The translations under genes and the position numbers were made by a program. The notes beneath the pieces are model-generated. The model saw nothing but the letters and a program-made list of their open reading frames with translations, was not told where the DNA came from and did no database searches. Below, one piece after another: positions 1 through 10,417 of a stretch of DNA of 64,000 bases; position 1 is the stretch's first letter, and each line of letters begins with the position of its first letter. Origin of the DNA: Rhodobacter ferrooxidans (GTDB taxonomy: Bacteria > Pseudomonadota > Alphaproteobacteria > Rhodobacterales > Rhodobacteraceae); contig NZ_ACYY01000005.1 in assembly GCF_000176015.1 (NCBI RefSeq), forward strand, positions 62,001-126,000, given 5' to 3'.

Positions 1-358
1 CGAACAGCCGGAAGAACAGGAAGGCGGCGATCCAGCCGGGGTAGGCTGCCACGGCCCAGTTGTCCAAGCCGCGGTTCCAGAACGCAGCAGCCGGGAACAG
101 CAGCGCGATCCATTGCCCCGCCACCTCGTCGATCACGAACTCGCCGGGATCGTCGCCGGGGCGGTTTGCCAATTCGCGCTCCACCGCCCAGAAGCCCCAG
201 CCGATCGCGGCAAGGGTGGCCATCACCAGCGCCGGGAAGCCCAGGAAGTAGTCGATCGCCACCCCCAGCGCCACCGCCACCGCCGAGCCCCAGGTGCCGG
301 GGGCGGGGCGCAGCAGCCCTGCGCCGAAGAAGATGGCGACGGCGCGCGAGATCGTCAT
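1..358 (-). CDS. pgpA: Phosphatidylglycerophosphatase A, 3' part outside window
   Basis: Dephosphorylates phosphatidylglycerophosphate to phosphatidylglycerol at the inner membrane. Reading leftward from ATG at 358, the first 119 residues show the family signatures [14 protein letters not shown] (about residues 12-25) and [13 protein letters not shown] (about 77-89), with hydrophobic membrane segments between. The start codon overlaps the ispDF stop in an ATGA, so the two genes are translationally coupled. The C-terminal part lies beyond the window edge. The pgpA family assignment is from motif recognition and is secure. Confidence 0.92.
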   Translation of the reverse strand, partial: MTISRAVAIFFGAGLLRPAPGTWGSAVAVALGVAIDYFLGFPALVMATLAAIGWGFWAVERELANRPGDDPGEFVIDEVAGQWIALLFPAAAFWNRGLDNWAVAAYPGWIAAFLFFRLF

Positions 359-1494
359 GCCGATACCAGGGCTGCGGTGGCGACGGCGGCAATGCCCTCC
401 TCGCGCCCGGTAAAGCCCAGCCGTTCCGAGGTGGTGGCCTTGACCGACACCCGGGCGACATCCACCCCCATGATATCGGCCAAAACCCGACGCATTTCAG
501 CGGCATGCGGGCCGATCTTCGGGCGCTCGCAGATCAGCGTCACATCGGCATTGGCCAGCTTGAAGCCGTGCTGGGCGATCATTTCAACCGCATGGCGCAG
601 GAAGATATGGCTGGCCGCCCCCTTCCATTGCGGGTCGGAAGGCGGGAAATGCGTGCCGATATCGCCCAAGGCCAGCGCGCCATAAATCGCATCGGTCAGC
701 GCGTGCATCCCCACATCGGCGTCGGAATGGCCCAGCAGCCCCTTGCCATGCGGCACCTTCACACCACACAGCCAGACGTGATCGCCGTCGCAGAACGCAT
801 GCACGTCGTAGCCATTGCCCAGCCGGATATCCATGCCGCGTCGCTCCTTCAGCAACCGTTCCGCACGGGCGAAATCGCCGGGGAAGGTGAGTTTCAGATT
901 GTCTTCGTCGCCCTCGACGATGGCGACGTCAAGCCCGTGCGCCCGCGCCACCTCGACATCATCGGCAGCGCCGCCGGGATGGCCGCGGTGTGCGGCCAGC
1001 AGCGCGTCATAGTGGAAAGCCTGCGGGGTTTGCGCGCGATACAGCCCGGTGCGGTCTTGCGTGCCGACCACCTTGCCGCCCTCGCCACGCCACAGCGCAT
1101 CGGTCACCGCCACCGCCGGTGCCGCCCCCGGTGCATGGTCCAGCGCCGCCAGCAACCGCGCGATCAACCCCTGCGTCAGCATCGGCCGCGCGCCGTCGTG
1201 GATCAGCACGCGGCTGGTGCCGCTGCCCGCCAAAGCCTCCAGCGCATTGCGCACCGAGGCGTCGCGGCTGGTGCCACCAACCACCAGTTCCACCCCAGAC
1301 CCAAGCGCCAAGGCCCGGTCGCGGTCGTCGGGATGGATCACCAACAGCACCCGGTCGATGCCCGGGGCGGCGGCAAAGGTGGCAAGGCTGTGGGCCAGCA
1401 CCGGCTGCCCGGCAAGCCCCTGCCATTGCTTTGGCAGATCGCCCCCGGCACGGGTGCCGCGCCCGGCGGCGACGATGATGGCGGCTGTGGTCAT
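355..1494 (-). CDS. ispDF: Bifunctional IspD/IspF isoprenoid enzyme
   Basis: Fused MEP-pathway enzyme of 379 aa. The N-terminal 2-C-methyl-D-erythritol 4-phosphate cytidylyltransferase has the nucleotide-binding start [15 protein letters not shown] and the later IHDGARPML. The C-terminal 2-C-methyl-D-erythritol 2,4-cyclodiphosphate synthase begins near [14 protein letters not shown] (about residue 220) and carries the metal-site [15 protein letters not shown]. The ATG at 1494 was preferred to an upstream in-frame ATG at 1518 because it begins directly at the conserved beta strand. IspD-IspF fusion is common in Alphaproteobacteria. It is followed by pgpA with a 4-nt overlap. Confidence 0.97.
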   Translation of the reverse strand: MTTAAIIVAAGRGTRAGGDLPKQWQGLAGQPVLAHSLATFAAAPGIDRVLLVIHPDDRDRALALGSGVELVVGGTSRDASVRNALEALAGSGTSRVLIHDGARPMLTQGLIARLLAALDHAPGAAPAVAVTDALWRGEGGKVVGTQDRTGLYRAQTPQAFHYDALLAAHRGHPGGAADDVEVARAHGLDVAIVEGDEDNLKLTFPGDFARAERLLKERRGMDIRLGNGYDVHAFCDGDHVWLCGVKVPHGKGLLGHSDADVGMHALTDAIYGALALGDIGTHFPPSDPQWKGAASHIFLRHAVEMIAQHGFKLANADVTLICERPKIGPHAAEMRRVLADIMGVDVARVSVKATTSERLGFTGREEGIAAVATAALVSA

Positions 1495-1569
1495 GGGCCT
1501 TCCTGCGCTTTGCCCCATCTCTAGGCCAAGCCACGCCGCATGACAATGCGCGGGCGGTCGCGGGATTAG

Positions 1570-1588
1570 ATGCCTAATAAACAGGCAT
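1570..1588. repeat. Inverted repeat upstream of dusB-ntrBC
   Basis: ATGCCT, a 7-nt AT-rich spacer, then AGGCAT, lying in the 165-nt gap between the divergently transcribed ispDF and dusB. The position fits an operator or promoter element for either gene. The sequence shows only the dyad; any binding protein is inference. Confidence 0.35.
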
Positions 1589-1659
1589 TAACGGATTTTC
1601 GACCAGATTTTCAGCGATGTTTCATTGATCTGTCACGGCACCGCGGCTAGGTCAGGGCC

Positions 1660-2658
1660 ATGGACAGTCAAAAACCTCTTGCGGCCCTGCATCTGAAGGG
1701 TGTCGCGATCACCCCGCCGGTGCTGCTGGCGCCCTTGGCCGGGATCACCGATCTGCCGTTTCGCCGCCTGGTGGCGGGGTTCGGTGCGGGGTTGGTGGTC
1801 TCCGAGATGGTCGCCAGTCAGGAAGTGGTGCAGGCGCGGCCTTTGGCCCGGGCGCGGGCCGAGCTTGGCTTTGATCAGGCATCCACGGCGGTGCAATTGG
1901 CCGGGCGCGAGGCGCATTGGATGGCAGAGGCCGCGCGCTTTGTCGCAGGGCAGGGCGCCCGGGTGATCGACATCAACATGGGCTGCCCTGCGCGCAAGGT
2001 CACCAACGGCTATTCCGGCTCGGCGCTGATGCGCGATCTGGATCACGCCTTGCGGCTGATCGAGGCGGTGGTGGGCGCGGTTGAGGTGCCGGTGACGCTG
2101 AAGACCCGGCTGGGCTGGGACGAGGCCTTGCTGAACGCGCCCGAACTGGCGCAGCGGGCCGAAAGTGCCGGGGTGGCGATGATCACCATCCATGGCCGCA
2201 CGCGCTGTCAGTTCTACAAGGGCGCGGCTGACTGGGCGGCGATTGCCGGGGTGACTTCGGCGGTCGGGGTGCCGGTGATTGCCAATGGCGATATTGTCGA
2301 TGCCGCATCGGCGCAGGCGGCGCTGGCGGCTTCGGGGGCGGCAGGCGTGATGGTCGGGCGGGGTGCGCAGGGGCGGCCATGGCTTTTGGCGCAGATTTCT
2401 GCCGAGGTTTACGGCACGCCGCAGCCGCTGGTGCCGCAGGGTGCGGCGCTGGCCGATCTGGTGATCGGGCATTATCAGGACATGCTGGGGTTCTATGGCC
2501 GCGATCTTGGCGTCAAGGTCGCGCGCAAGCATTTGGGCTGGTATCTGGAGGCTGCGGGTGTGGCGGGCCAGCGCGGCATGATGACCGCGGACGACCCGGC
2601 ACAGGTGATCCGCGCCCTGCGCAGCGCCTTTGCCGAACAACAGCAGGTGGCGGCATGA
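1660..2658 (+). CDS. dusB: tRNA-dihydrouridine synthase B (NifR3)
   Basis: Flavoenzyme of 332 aa that reduces uridine to dihydrouridine in tRNA. Family features are visible in order: APLAGITDLPFRR near residue 25, the catalytic-region INMGCPARKVTNGYSGSALM near 105-124 (with its Cys), TLKTRLGWD, MITIHGRTRCQFYKG and the FMN phosphate-binding GVMVGRGAQGRPWL. The stop overlaps the ntrB start in ATGA. In Rhodobacter capsulatus the same gene, nifR3, heads the ntrBC operon, and this layout matches. Confidence 0.97.
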   Translation: MDSQKPLAALHLKGVAITPPVLLAPLAGITDLPFRRLVAGFGAGLVVSEMVASQEVVQARPLARARAELGFDQASTAVQLAGREAHWMAEAARFVAGQGARVIDINMGCPARKVTNGYSGSALMRDLDHALRLIEAVVGAVEVPVTLKTRLGWDEALLNAPELAQRAESAGVAMITIHGRTRCQFYKGAADWAAIAGVTSAVGVPVIANGDIVDAASAQAALAASGAAGVMVGRGAQGRPWLLAQISAEVYGTPQPLVPQGAALADLVIGHYQDMLGFYGRDLGVKVARKHLGWYLEAAGVAGQRGMMTADDPAQVIRALRSAFAEQQQVAA

Positions 2659-3785
2659 CCGGCTACCGCGCGCCTTACCCGGTGCCGGGGGTGATCTGGG
2701 CCTCGCTGCCGTTCCCGGCACTGCTGGTCAACGAATCCGACCGGATCCTGGAAACCAACCCGGCGGCGGAGATTTTCCTCAATGCCTCCAACCGCAGCCT
2801 GCGGGATCAGCCGGTGTTCGACCGCCTGCACATCGACGCCGACATGGAGGATGCCATGCAGCGGGTGCGGGCCAACCGCGCGCCGCTGTTCATCAACGAT
2901 GTCGAGGTGACCACCGGCGCGCGGGCCCCGCAGCAATGCACGGTGCAGGTGGCGCCGATGGCCGATGATCCGCGGGTGATCCTGCTGCTGATCTCGCCGC
3001 GCGAGATTGCCGACCGGCTGGGCCGGGCAGGGGCGGCCAAGCGGGGCGCCAAATCGGCGATCGGCATGGCCGAGATGCTGGCGCATGAGATCAAGAACCC
3101 GCTTGCGGGGATTTCCGGCGCGGCGCAGCTTATTTCGATGAACGCAGGCCCCGAGGACCGCGAGCTGACCGACCTGATCGTCGAGGAAACCCGCCGCATC
3201 GTCAAACTGCTGGAGCAGGTCGAGCAGTTCGGCAACCTGCGCGCCCCCGAACGCCGCGCCACCAACATCCATGACGCGCTGGACCGCGCCCGCCGTTCGG
3301 CGCTGGTGGGCTTTGCCGCGCGGATGACGATTCTGGAAGATTACGACCCGTCGCTGCCCGCCACCTATGCCGACCCCGACCAGTTGATGCAGGTGTTCCT
3401 GAACCTGATCAAGAACGCCTCCGAGGCTGCGGGGCCAAAGGGCGGCACCATCCGGCTGCGCAGTTTCTACGACCAGTCGCTGCGCATCCGCCGCGCCGAT
3501 GGCCCCGGCAGCCCGCTGCCGTTGCAGATCGAGATCATCGACGACGGCCCCGGCCTGCCGCCCGGCATCGCCAGCGAAATCTTCGAGCCATTCGTCTCGG
3601 GCCGCGAGAACGGCACCGGGCTGGGGCTGGCGCTGGTGGCCAAGATCATCGCTGACCATGACGGCTGGATCGCCGTCGATTCGGTGCCCGGGCGCACGGT
3701 GTTCCGGGTGTCGATGCCCGAAGCCCCCCGCGCTCCTAGGGCGAAACCTGACGACAATGCACTGACCAAAGCAAAGGAAAGCTGA
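2655..3785 (+). CDS. ntrB: Nitrogen-regulation sensor kinase NtrB
   Basis: Cytoplasmic histidine kinase of 376 aa that phosphorylates or dephosphorylates NtrC according to PII state. An N-terminal PAS-like region (about 15-115) precedes the dimerisation/phosphoacceptor motif [11 protein letters not shown] with His144. The ATPase domain then shows [16 protein letters not shown] and GTGLGLALV. No membrane segment is present, as expected for NtrB. The start ATG overlaps the dusB stop, and ntrC begins one base after the ntrB stop, so dusB-ntrB-ntrC form one operon. Confidence 0.97.
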   Translation: MTGYRAPYPVPGVIWASLPFPALLVNESDRILETNPAAEIFLNASNRSLRDQPVFDRLHIDADMEDAMQRVRANRAPLFINDVEVTTGARAPQQCTVQVAPMADDPRVILLLISPREIADRLGRAGAAKRGAKSAIGMAEMLAHEIKNPLAGISGAAQLISMNAGPEDRELTDLIVEETRRIVKLLEQVEQFGNLRAPERRATNIHDALDRARRSALVGFAARMTILEDYDPSLPATYADPDQLMQVFLNLIKNASEAAGPKGGTIRLRSFYDQSLRIRRADGPGSPLPLQIEIIDDGPGLPPGIASEIFEPFVSGRENGTGLGLALVAKIIADHDGWIAVDSVPGRTVFRVSMPEAPRAPRAKPDDNALTKAKES

Positions 3786-3786
3786 G

Positions 3787-5151
3787 ATGGATGGCACGGT
3801 TCTGGTGGCAGATGACGACCGCACCATTCGCACGGTGCTGACCCAGGCGCTGACCCGGGCCGGGTGCAAGGTGCATGCCACCTCCAGTCTGGTGACGCTG
3901 ATGCGCTGGGTCGAAGAGGGCAAGGGCGATCTGGTGATCTCGGACGTGATGATGCCCGATGGCAACGGGCTGGAGGCGCTGCCGCGCATTTCCAAGCTGC
4001 GGCCCGGCCTGCCGGTGATCGTGATCTCGGCGCAGAACACCATCATGACGGCGGTGAAGGCGGCGGAGGCCGAGGCTTACGACTATCTCCCGAAGCCCTT
4101 CGATCTGCCCGATCTGATGAAACGCTCGGCCCGGGCGTTGGATGTCAAACGCCACAGCCCGCGCAGCCCCGCCGCCCCGCGCGAGGCGGGGGATGACCTG
4201 CCGCTGGTCGGGCGCACCGCGGCGATGCAGGCGCTGTATCGGCTGGTGGCGCGGGTGATGAACACCGATCTGGCGGTGCTGATCTCGGGCGAATCGGGCA
4301 CCGGCAAATCGCTGATCGCCCGGGCGATCCATGACTTTTCCGACCGCCGCTCGATGCCTTTCGTGGTGGCGCAGGGCTCTGATCTGGCGGGGCTGGATGG
4401 CCCCTCGGCGCTGCTGTCCCGCGCCCGCGGCGGTAGCCTCGTGTTCGACGAGGTGGCCGATTTCGACGCCGAGGCGCAGGCCCGCATGGTGCGGATGCTG
4501 GACATGCTGGGCGATAACGCGCCGCGGATCATGGCCACCAGCCAGGTCGATCTGGCAACCCGGGCCGAGGCGGGTGGTTTCCGGCAAGACCTGCTGTTCC
4601 GCTTGGGTGGCGTGACGCTGCAAGTGCCCAGCTTGCGCGAGCGGGTGGACGACATCGCCCTGCTGGCCGAGCATTTCCTGGCCCGTGGCGGCCGCGACGG
4701 TGGGGCCGCGCGCAAGCTGTCGGCGGAAGCGCGCGAACTGGTGCGCGGCTATAGCTGGCCCGGCAACGTGCGGCAATTGGAGAATACTCTGAAACGGCTG
4801 GTGGTGACGGGTTCGGAACCCGAGATCAGCCGATCGGAAGTTGAAGCCGCCCTTGGCAGCCAGCCCGCCCTGCCGCAGAATCGCGGCCTGGGCGAGGGTG
4901 AGCGGCTGGCCACCTCGGTCGCGCGGCATCTGAAGCGGTATTTCGATCTGCACGGTGGTCAGTTGCCGCCCGCCGGGGTTTACGACCGGATCTTGCGCGA
5001 GGTCGAGGCACCGCTGATCGAAATTGCACTGGATGCCACAGCGGGCAATCAGGCCAAATGTGCCGACCTTCTGGGCATCAACCGCAATACCTTGCGCAAG
5101 AAGATCACCGACCTTGATATTCGCGTGACTCGCCGCCGCAAACTGATGTAA
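3787..5151 (+). CDS. ntrC: Nitrogen-regulation response regulator NtrC, GAFTGA-less
   Basis: Transcription activator of nitrogen-scavenging genes, 454 aa. The receiver domain (1-120) has phosphoacceptor Asp53 and Lys103 in LPKPFD. The AAA+ domain has Walker A GESGTGKS (168-175) and Walker B LVFDEV (218-223). The C-terminal Fis-type HTH ends with [20 protein letters not shown]. The sigma-54 contact loop GAFTGA, expected about residues 205-215, is absent; the stretch reads [12 protein letters not shown]. Rhodobacter capsulatus NtrC has the same loss and activates the sigma-70 holoenzyme, so this is a lineage trait and not damage. Cotranscribed with ntrB. Confidence 0.97.
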   Translation: MDGTVLVADDDRTIRTVLTQALTRAGCKVHATSSLVTLMRWVEEGKGDLVISDVMMPDGNGLEALPRISKLRPGLPVIVISAQNTIMTAVKAAEAEAYDYLPKPFDLPDLMKRSARALDVKRHSPRSPAAPREAGDDLPLVGRTAAMQALYRLVARVMNTDLAVLISGESGTGKSLIARAIHDFSDRRSMPFVVAQGSDLAGLDGPSALLSRARGGSLVFDEVADFDAEAQARMVRMLDMLGDNAPRIMATSQVDLATRAEAGGFRQDLLFRLGGVTLQVPSLRERVDDIALLAEHFLARGGRDGGAARKLSAEARELVRGYSWPGNVRQLENTLKRLVVTGSEPEISRSEVEAALGSQPALPQNRGLGEGERLATSVARHLKRYFDLHGGQLPPAGVYDRILREVEAPLIEIALDATAGNQAKCADLLGINRNTLRKKITDLDIRVTRRRKLM

Positions 5152-5247
5152 AACCGCCACAGGGCGCGTGGCTTCGGGGTTTGCCCCGGGAAACCGCCCG
5201 TTGCCATGGCGGGTGGGGCGATGGCCCCGGATCGGAGCGGTTGACCC

Positions 5248-7524
5248 TTGCGTTCAGCGGTGCAGAACAGCACGTGGAACAGGCTGCTGCGGTTGCGGCG
5301 GCAAAAGCGCGTGCAGACCGCGATGACGCTGGGGCTGGTGGTGCTGGGTCCGGCGCTGGCGGTGGCGACCTTTCTGGCGCTGGGGCCGTTCAATCAGGGG
5401 GCAAACTCGCCCTGGCTGCGGCTGACGCTGCTGGCGGATCTGGTCTATGTGCTGGTGGTGGCGGCACTGGTGCTGGGCCGCGTCATGCGCATCGTTGCCG
5501 ACCGTCGCAGCCAGTCGGCAGGCTCGCGGCTGCATCTGCGGCTGTCGGGCGTGTTCGCGCTGCTGGCGCTGACCCCCACCGTGCTGATCGCGGTCTTTGC
5601 GGTGCTGACGCTGAATGTCGGCGTCGAGGGCTGGTTTTCCGATCGGGTGCGGCAGGTGGTGGGCAACTCGCTGGCCGCCGCCGAGGCCTATGAGGGCGAG
5701 CATGTCCGCGGCCTGAGCGAGGATGCCGAGGCCTTTGCCGCCTATCTGAACGTCGCCAAGCAATCGACGTTCTTCCTTGAGGATGCGCAACTGCGACCGG
5801 TGCTGACCCAAGGTCAGGGCCAGATTCAGCGCGGGCTGCGCGCGGCGTTTCTGATTGACGGCGGTGGCACCCTGCGCACCCGCGGCGAGAAATCCTATCT
5901 GTTCGATTTTACCGCCCCCACGCCCGAAGAAATCGCCCGCGCCAAGGCCGGCGAGACAGTGATCATCCAGGATTGGCCCAACAACGAGTTCCGCGCGCTG
6001 GTGCATCTGGACGCCTATGCCGACCGCTTTCTGTTCATCTCGCGCAAGGTCGATGGCTCGATCCTCAGCCTGCTGGACGAGACCCGCGAAACCGTGCGGC
6101 TGTATCACCAGCTTGAATCCGAACGCGGGCGGCTGCTGTTCGAATTCGGCCTGCTGTATCTGGGCTTTGCGCTGATCCTGATTCTGGCGGCGATCTGGCT
6201 GGGGCTGTGGTTTGCCGAACGGCTTTCCCGTCCGGTGGGGCGGCTGGCGGGGGCGGCGCAGCGGGTCGGTGGCGGCGATCTGGACGTGCAGGTGCTGGAG
6301 GAGGAAGGCGACGACGAGATTGCCATGCTGGGGCGGCTGTTCAACCAGATGACCCGGCAGTTGAAGGGCCAGCGCGATGCTCTGGTGGCGGGCAACCGGC
6401 AGACCGAGGATCGGCGGCGGCTGTTTGATTCTGTGCTGTCGTCGGTGACGGCGGGGGTGATCGGCTTGGACGCGCGCGGCCGGGTGGATTTCGTCAACCC
6501 GGCGGCCGAACGGCTGCTGGCCTTCACCGATGGCACGCCCGACCGGGCTTTGGCGCTGGCGGTGCCGGAATTTGCGCCGCTGTTCCAGCGTTTGCAACAA
6601 AGCCACGGGGGCGCCGTGCAGGAAGAAGTGCGGCTGACCCGCGGTGGCCGGATGGAAAGCCTGCTGGTGCGGATGAGCGTGCGGCGCACCGATCAGGGCC
6701 GTCTGGAAGGCTACGTGGTGGCCTTTGACGATGTGACCGATCTGGTGTCGGCGCAGCGGATGGCGGCCTGGGGCGACGTGGCCCGCCGCATCGCCCACGA
6801 GATCAAGAACCCGCTGACCCCGATCCAGCTTTCGGCCGAGCGGATCAAGCGCAAGTTCCGGCCTCTGGTGGGGGATCAGGGCGAAGACCTGGACCAGTAT
6901 GCCGACGTTATCATCAGGCAAACCAATGACTTGCGGCGCATTGTTGATGAGTTTTCCAAGTTTGCCCGGTTGCCGGAACCCGATTGCCACGAACACGATC
7001 TGGGGGCGATCCTGCGCGATGCCGTCCTGCTGCAACAGGCAGGCCAGCCCGGCGTCAGCATCAAGACCGACCTGCCCAGCGAGCCGGTGGTGCTGGAGGT
7101 TGATGCCACGATGATCTCGCAGGCCTTGACAAACCTCATCAAGAACGCCGGAGAAGCCATTGAATCCTTGCAGGAAAAGGGCGTGCCCGCCGGTTTTGCG
7201 CCCGAGGTTCGGGTGGCCTTCACGGCGGATGAGCAAACTGCGGTGATCCGCATCTCTGACAATGGCATCGGCCTGCCGCCGGATCGTGCGCGGCTGTTCG
7301 AGCCCTATGTCACCACCCGCGCCAAGGGCACCGGGCTGGGGCTGCCGATCGTCAAGAAGATCATCGAGGAACATGGCGGCACGCTGATCCTGACGGATGC
7401 CGCGGTATTTGAAGGCAATTCGCATGCCGGGGCGATGGCGGAGATCCGTCTGCCCCGCGGGCCGCGCGCCACCAAGGCACGGCCTGGCAAAAACGCAGGC
7501 CTGGTGGGCCAGGGGGACACATGA
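5248..7524 (+). CDS. ntrY: Transmembrane sensor kinase NtrY
   Basis: Histidine kinase of 758 aa, partner of NtrX. Three N-terminal membrane helices (roughly residues 20-115) are followed by a large extracytoplasmic region and a fourth helix near 295-325. Then come HAMP (ERLSRPVGRLAGAAQRVGGG), PAS (about 400-500), HisKA with [12 protein letters not shown] (His517) and an ATPase domain with NLIKNAGEA and GTGLGLPIV. A TTG start at 5248 is used here; a GTG at 5260 is the alternative, with GGAG at 5234-5237 closer to the TTG. The stop overlaps the ntrX start (ATGA). NtrYX responds to nitrogen, redox or envelope cues in Alphaproteobacteria. Confidence 0.95.
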   Translation: MRSAVQNSTWNRLLRLRRQKRVQTAMTLGLVVLGPALAVATFLALGPFNQGANSPWLRLTLLADLVYVLVVAALVLGRVMRIVADRRSQSAGSRLHLRLSGVFALLALTPTVLIAVFAVLTLNVGVEGWFSDRVRQVVGNSLAAAEAYEGEHVRGLSEDAEAFAAYLNVAKQSTFFLEDAQLRPVLTQGQGQIQRGLRAAFLIDGGGTLRTRGEKSYLFDFTAPTPEEIARAKAGETVIIQDWPNNEFRALVHLDAYADRFLFISRKVDGSILSLLDETRETVRLYHQLESERGRLLFEFGLLYLGFALILILAAIWLGLWFAERLSRPVGRLAGAAQRVGGGDLDVQVLEEEGDDEIAMLGRLFNQMTRQLKGQRDALVAGNRQTEDRRRLFDSVLSSVTAGVIGLDARGRVDFVNPAAERLLAFTDGTPDRALALAVPEFAPLFQRLQQSHGGAVQEEVRLTRGGRMESLLVRMSVRRTDQGRLEGYVVAFDDVTDLVSAQRMAAWGDVARRIAHEIKNPLTPIQLSAERIKRKFRPLVGDQGEDLDQYADVIIRQTNDLRRIVDEFSKFARLPEPDCHEHDLGAILRDAVLLQQAGQPGVSIKTDLPSEPVVLEVDATMISQALTNLIKNAGEAIESLQEKGVPAGFAPEVRVAFTADEQTAVIRISDNGIGLPPDRARLFEPYVTTRAKGTGLGLPIVKKIIEEHGGTLILTDAAVFEGNSHAGAMAEIRLPRGPRATKARPGKNAGLVGQGDT

Positions 7525-8945
7525 GCAGTATTCTGATTGTGGACGACGAACGCGATATCCGCGAACTGATCGGGGATATCCTGCGCGACGAGGGCTTTAC
7601 CGTGCGGCTGGCGGCCAATGCCGACGAGTGCATCGCGGAAATCAATGCCGAGGAGCCGGCGCTGATGATCCTCGACATCTGGCTGAAGGACAGCCGGATG
7701 GATGGCATCGACATCCTGAAAACCGTCAAGCGCGACAACCCGGATGTGCCGGTGGTGATCATCTCGGGCCATGGCAACATCGAGATCGCGGTGGCGGCGA
7801 TCAAGCAGGGCGCCTACGATTTCATCGAAAAGCCGTTCAACATCGACCAGTTGATGGTGGTGGTGTTGCGGGCGATGGAAACCTCGCGGTTGCGGCGGGA
7901 AAACAGCGATCTGCGGCGGCGCGACGTGTCGTCCTCGGAAATGCTGGGGCAGTCGCCGGCCTACAAGGTGCTGAAGGCGCAGCTCGAGAAGGTGACGAAA
8001 TCCAACGGCCGGGTGATGCTGACCGGGCCTGCGGGGTCGGGCAAGGAGATGGCCGCGCGATTCATCCATGCCAATTCCAACCGCGCCTCGGCGCCGTTCG
8101 TGTCGGTTTCCTCGGCCACCATCGAACCCGAACGCATGGAAGAGGTGCTGTTCGGCCGCGAAACCTCGGATCGCGGTATTGAAAAGGGTCTGCTGGAACA
8201 GGCGCATGGCGGCGTGGTCTATTTCGACGAAGTGGCCGACATGCCCTTGGGAACGCAGTCGAAGATTCTGCGGGTGCTGGTGGAACAGCAGTTCAGCCGG
8301 GCCGGTGGCGCCGACAAGGTGCGGGTCGATCTGCGGGTGATCTCGTCCACCACCCGCGATCTGCGCAGCGAAATCAGCGCGGGCCGGTTCCGGCAGGAAC
8401 TGTATGACCGGCTGAACGTGGTGCCGATTCCGGTGCCCAGCCTGGAGGACCGGCGCGAGGACATCCCGCACCTGACCCGGCATTTCGTCGAGATGTTTCA
8501 CGCGACGCAAGGCCTGCCGCTGCGCGACTTGTCGCCCGAGGCCGAGGCGCTGTTGCAGACCATGCAATGGCCGGGCAACGTGCGGCAACTGCGCAACGTG
8601 ATCGAGCGGGTGTTGATCCTAGGCGACAGCAACGGTCCGATCGAGGCGCGGGAACTGCCGGGCCGCGATGTGGCGACCGACGGCGACGGGCGGCTGGTGC
8701 TGGGCGGGGCGATGGCGACGTTGCCGTTGCGCGAGGCCCGCGAGCTGTTCGAAAAGGAATATCTGCTGACCCAGATCAACCGCTTTGGCGGCAACATCAG
8801 CCGCACCGCCAATTTCGTCGGCATGGAGCGCAGCGCGCTGCACCGCAAGCTGAAATCGCTGGGCGTGGTGACCACCGCCAAGCTGGGTGGCCGCACCGCC
8901 CGGTTGGAAGACGACGAGGACGACGACGAGGGCGGCGAGGATTGA
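7521..8945 (+). CDS. ntrX: Response regulator NtrX, GAFTGA-less
   Basis: Regulator of 474 aa. The receiver domain has Asp52 in ILDIW and Lys in IEKPFN. The AAA+ domain has a degenerate Walker A GPAGSGKEM, Walker B VVYFDEVADM and R-finger-like RFRQELYDRLNV. A Fis-type C-terminal HTH (GGNISRTANFVGMERSALHRK) and an acidic tail follow. Where sigma-54 activators carry GAFTGA this protein has FGRETSDRGIEKG, so it should not engage sigma-54 in the usual way. The start overlaps the ntrY stop. The Asp/Glu-rich last 15 residues are unusual but intact. Confidence 0.96.
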   Translation: MSSILIVDDERDIRELIGDILRDEGFTVRLAANADECIAEINAEEPALMILDIWLKDSRMDGIDILKTVKRDNPDVPVVIISGHGNIEIAVAAIKQGAYDFIEKPFNIDQLMVVVLRAMETSRLRRENSDLRRRDVSSSEMLGQSPAYKVLKAQLEKVTKSNGRVMLTGPAGSGKEMAARFIHANSNRASAPFVSVSSATIEPERMEEVLFGRETSDRGIEKGLLEQAHGGVVYFDEVADMPLGTQSKILRVLVEQQFSRAGGADKVRVDLRVISSTTRDLRSEISAGRFRQELYDRLNVVPIPVPSLEDRREDIPHLTRHFVEMFHATQGLPLRDLSPEAEALLQTMQWPGNVRQLRNVIERVLILGDSNGPIEARELPGRDVATDGDGRLVLGGAMATLPLREARELFEKEYLLTQINRFGGNISRTANFVGMERSALHRKLKSLGVVTTAKLGGRTARLEDDEDDDEGGED

Positions 8946-9037
8946 TGCCGCCGCCCCCGTTCAATTGACGATCATCGCGCCTTCTGCCATGCAAGGCGCT
9001 GTGCCGGGTTCGGGCTGTCGCACCCTCGGAGGACTGT

Positions 9038-10414
9038 ATGAAAGTGATCATCTGCGGCGCGGGGCAGGTGGGCTGGCAGATCGCCCGCCACCTGTCGGGC
9101 GAGCGCAATGAGGTGACGGTGGTGGATGTCAACGCCGATCTGGTGCGGCGGGCCACCGAAACGCTGGACGTCAAGGGCGTGGTGGGTTTTGCCTCCTACC
9201 CGGACGTGCTGGAAAAGGCAGGCGCCCGCGACGCCGACATGATCATCGCCGCCACCCATTCCGACGAGGTGAACATGGTCACCTGTCAGGTGGCCCATTC
9301 GGTGTTCGACATCACCCGCAAGATCGCCCGGCTGCGTGGCCAAAGCTATATGGACCCCGCCTATACCGACCTGTTCCGCCGCGACCATCTGCCGATCGAC
9401 GTGGTGATCAGCCCCGAACGCGAGGTGGCCGAAGCGGCATTGCAGCGGCTGGCTGCGCCCGCGACCTTCGACACCGAAAGCTTCATGGGTGGTCGGGCGC
9501 AGCTTCTGGGCATCGCGCTGGCCGAGGATTGCCCGGTGCTGAACACCTCGCTGCGGCAGTTGGACGAGTTGTTCTTCACCCTGCGTGCCATCGTGGTCGG
9601 GGTGCGGCGCAAGGGCCGGCTGTTTGCGCCCGAACCCGGCGACCAGCTATATGCCGGCGACCAGATCTATGTCTTTGCCAACAGCGAGGATCTTGGCCGC
9701 ACGCTGGAAATCTTTGGCAAGAAGACCAAGAAACAGGAACGGGTGGTGATCATCGGCGCGGGCAACGTCGGCCTTGGCGTGGCCCGGGCGCTGGAGGCGC
9801 GGTCCGACCGGGTGCGCACCAAGGTGATCGAGATGGACCGCGCACGCGCCGAATATGCCGCCGACCGGCTGGAGCGCACCATCGTGCTGCATGGCGACGG
9901 CATGGACATGGACCTGCTGCTGGAGGCCTCGATCGACCGGGCCGATGCGGTGCTGGCGGTGACGGACGACGACAAGACCAACATGCTGGTGGCGGTGCGC
10001 GCCAAATCGGCGGGCTGCCCGATGGCGATCTGTCTGATCAACGACCCCTCGCTGGTGCCGCTGCTGGGGCCGCTGGACATCGACGCCTACATCAACCCGC
10101 GCGCCACCACCGTAAGCTCGATCCTGCGGCATATCCGGCACGGCCGGGTGCGGGCGATCTATTCGATCGGCGATGCCGAGGCCGAAATGATCGAGGCGCA
10201 GGTCCTGGGCACCTCGCCGATGGCCGGCAAGCTGATCCGCGACATCGAGTTCCCCGAAGGCGTGCTGGTGGGCGCGGTGATGAAGGGCGAGAAGGTGATG
10301 AAACCCACCGGCGATCTGCGGATGGAAGAGGGCGACGTGATCGCCATGTTCGCCATGACCAAGGATGTGCCGGAGCTGGAGCGCCTGTTGCAGGTCTCCA
10401 TCGACTTCTTCTAG
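9038..10414 (+). CDS. trkA: Trk potassium-uptake regulatory subunit TrkA
   Basis: Peripheral NAD-binding subunit of the Trk potassium channel, 458 aa. Two RCK/TrkA_N Rossmann domains are visible, starting MKVIICGAGQVGWQIA and near residue 232 VVIIGAGNVGLGVAR. Each is followed by a TrkA_C domain; the last one contains GVLVGAVMKGEKV. A GGAGGACTG sequence just upstream of the ATG gives a strong ribosome-binding site. trkH follows after 3 nt, and the pair sits behind ntrYX as in other Rhodobacterales and Azospirillum-type genomes. Confidence 0.97.
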   Translation: MKVIICGAGQVGWQIARHLSGERNEVTVVDVNADLVRRATETLDVKGVVGFASYPDVLEKAGARDADMIIAATHSDEVNMVTCQVAHSVFDITRKIARLRGQSYMDPAYTDLFRRDHLPIDVVISPEREVAEAALQRLAAPATFDTESFMGGRAQLLGIALAEDCPVLNTSLRQLDELFFTLRAIVVGVRRKGRLFAPEPGDQLYAGDQIYVFANSEDLGRTLEIFGKKTKKQERVVIIGAGNVGLGVARALEARSDRVRTKVIEMDRARAEYAADRLERTIVLHGDGMDMDLLLEASIDRADAVLAVTDDDKTNMLVAVRAKSAGCPMAICLINDPSLVPLLGPLDIDAYINPRATTVSSILRHIRHGRVRAIYSIGDAEAEMIEAQVLGTSPMAGKLIRDIEFPEGVLVGAVMKGEKVMKPTGDLRMEEGDVIAMFAMTKDVPELERLLQVSIDFF

Positions 10415-10417
10415 GCG

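Noticed and set aside
3787-5151. Missing GAFTGA in NtrC as a novel defect
   Set aside because: The same absence is established for Rhodobacter capsulatus NtrC, so it is a lineage trait; kept only as a low-interest note together with NtrX.
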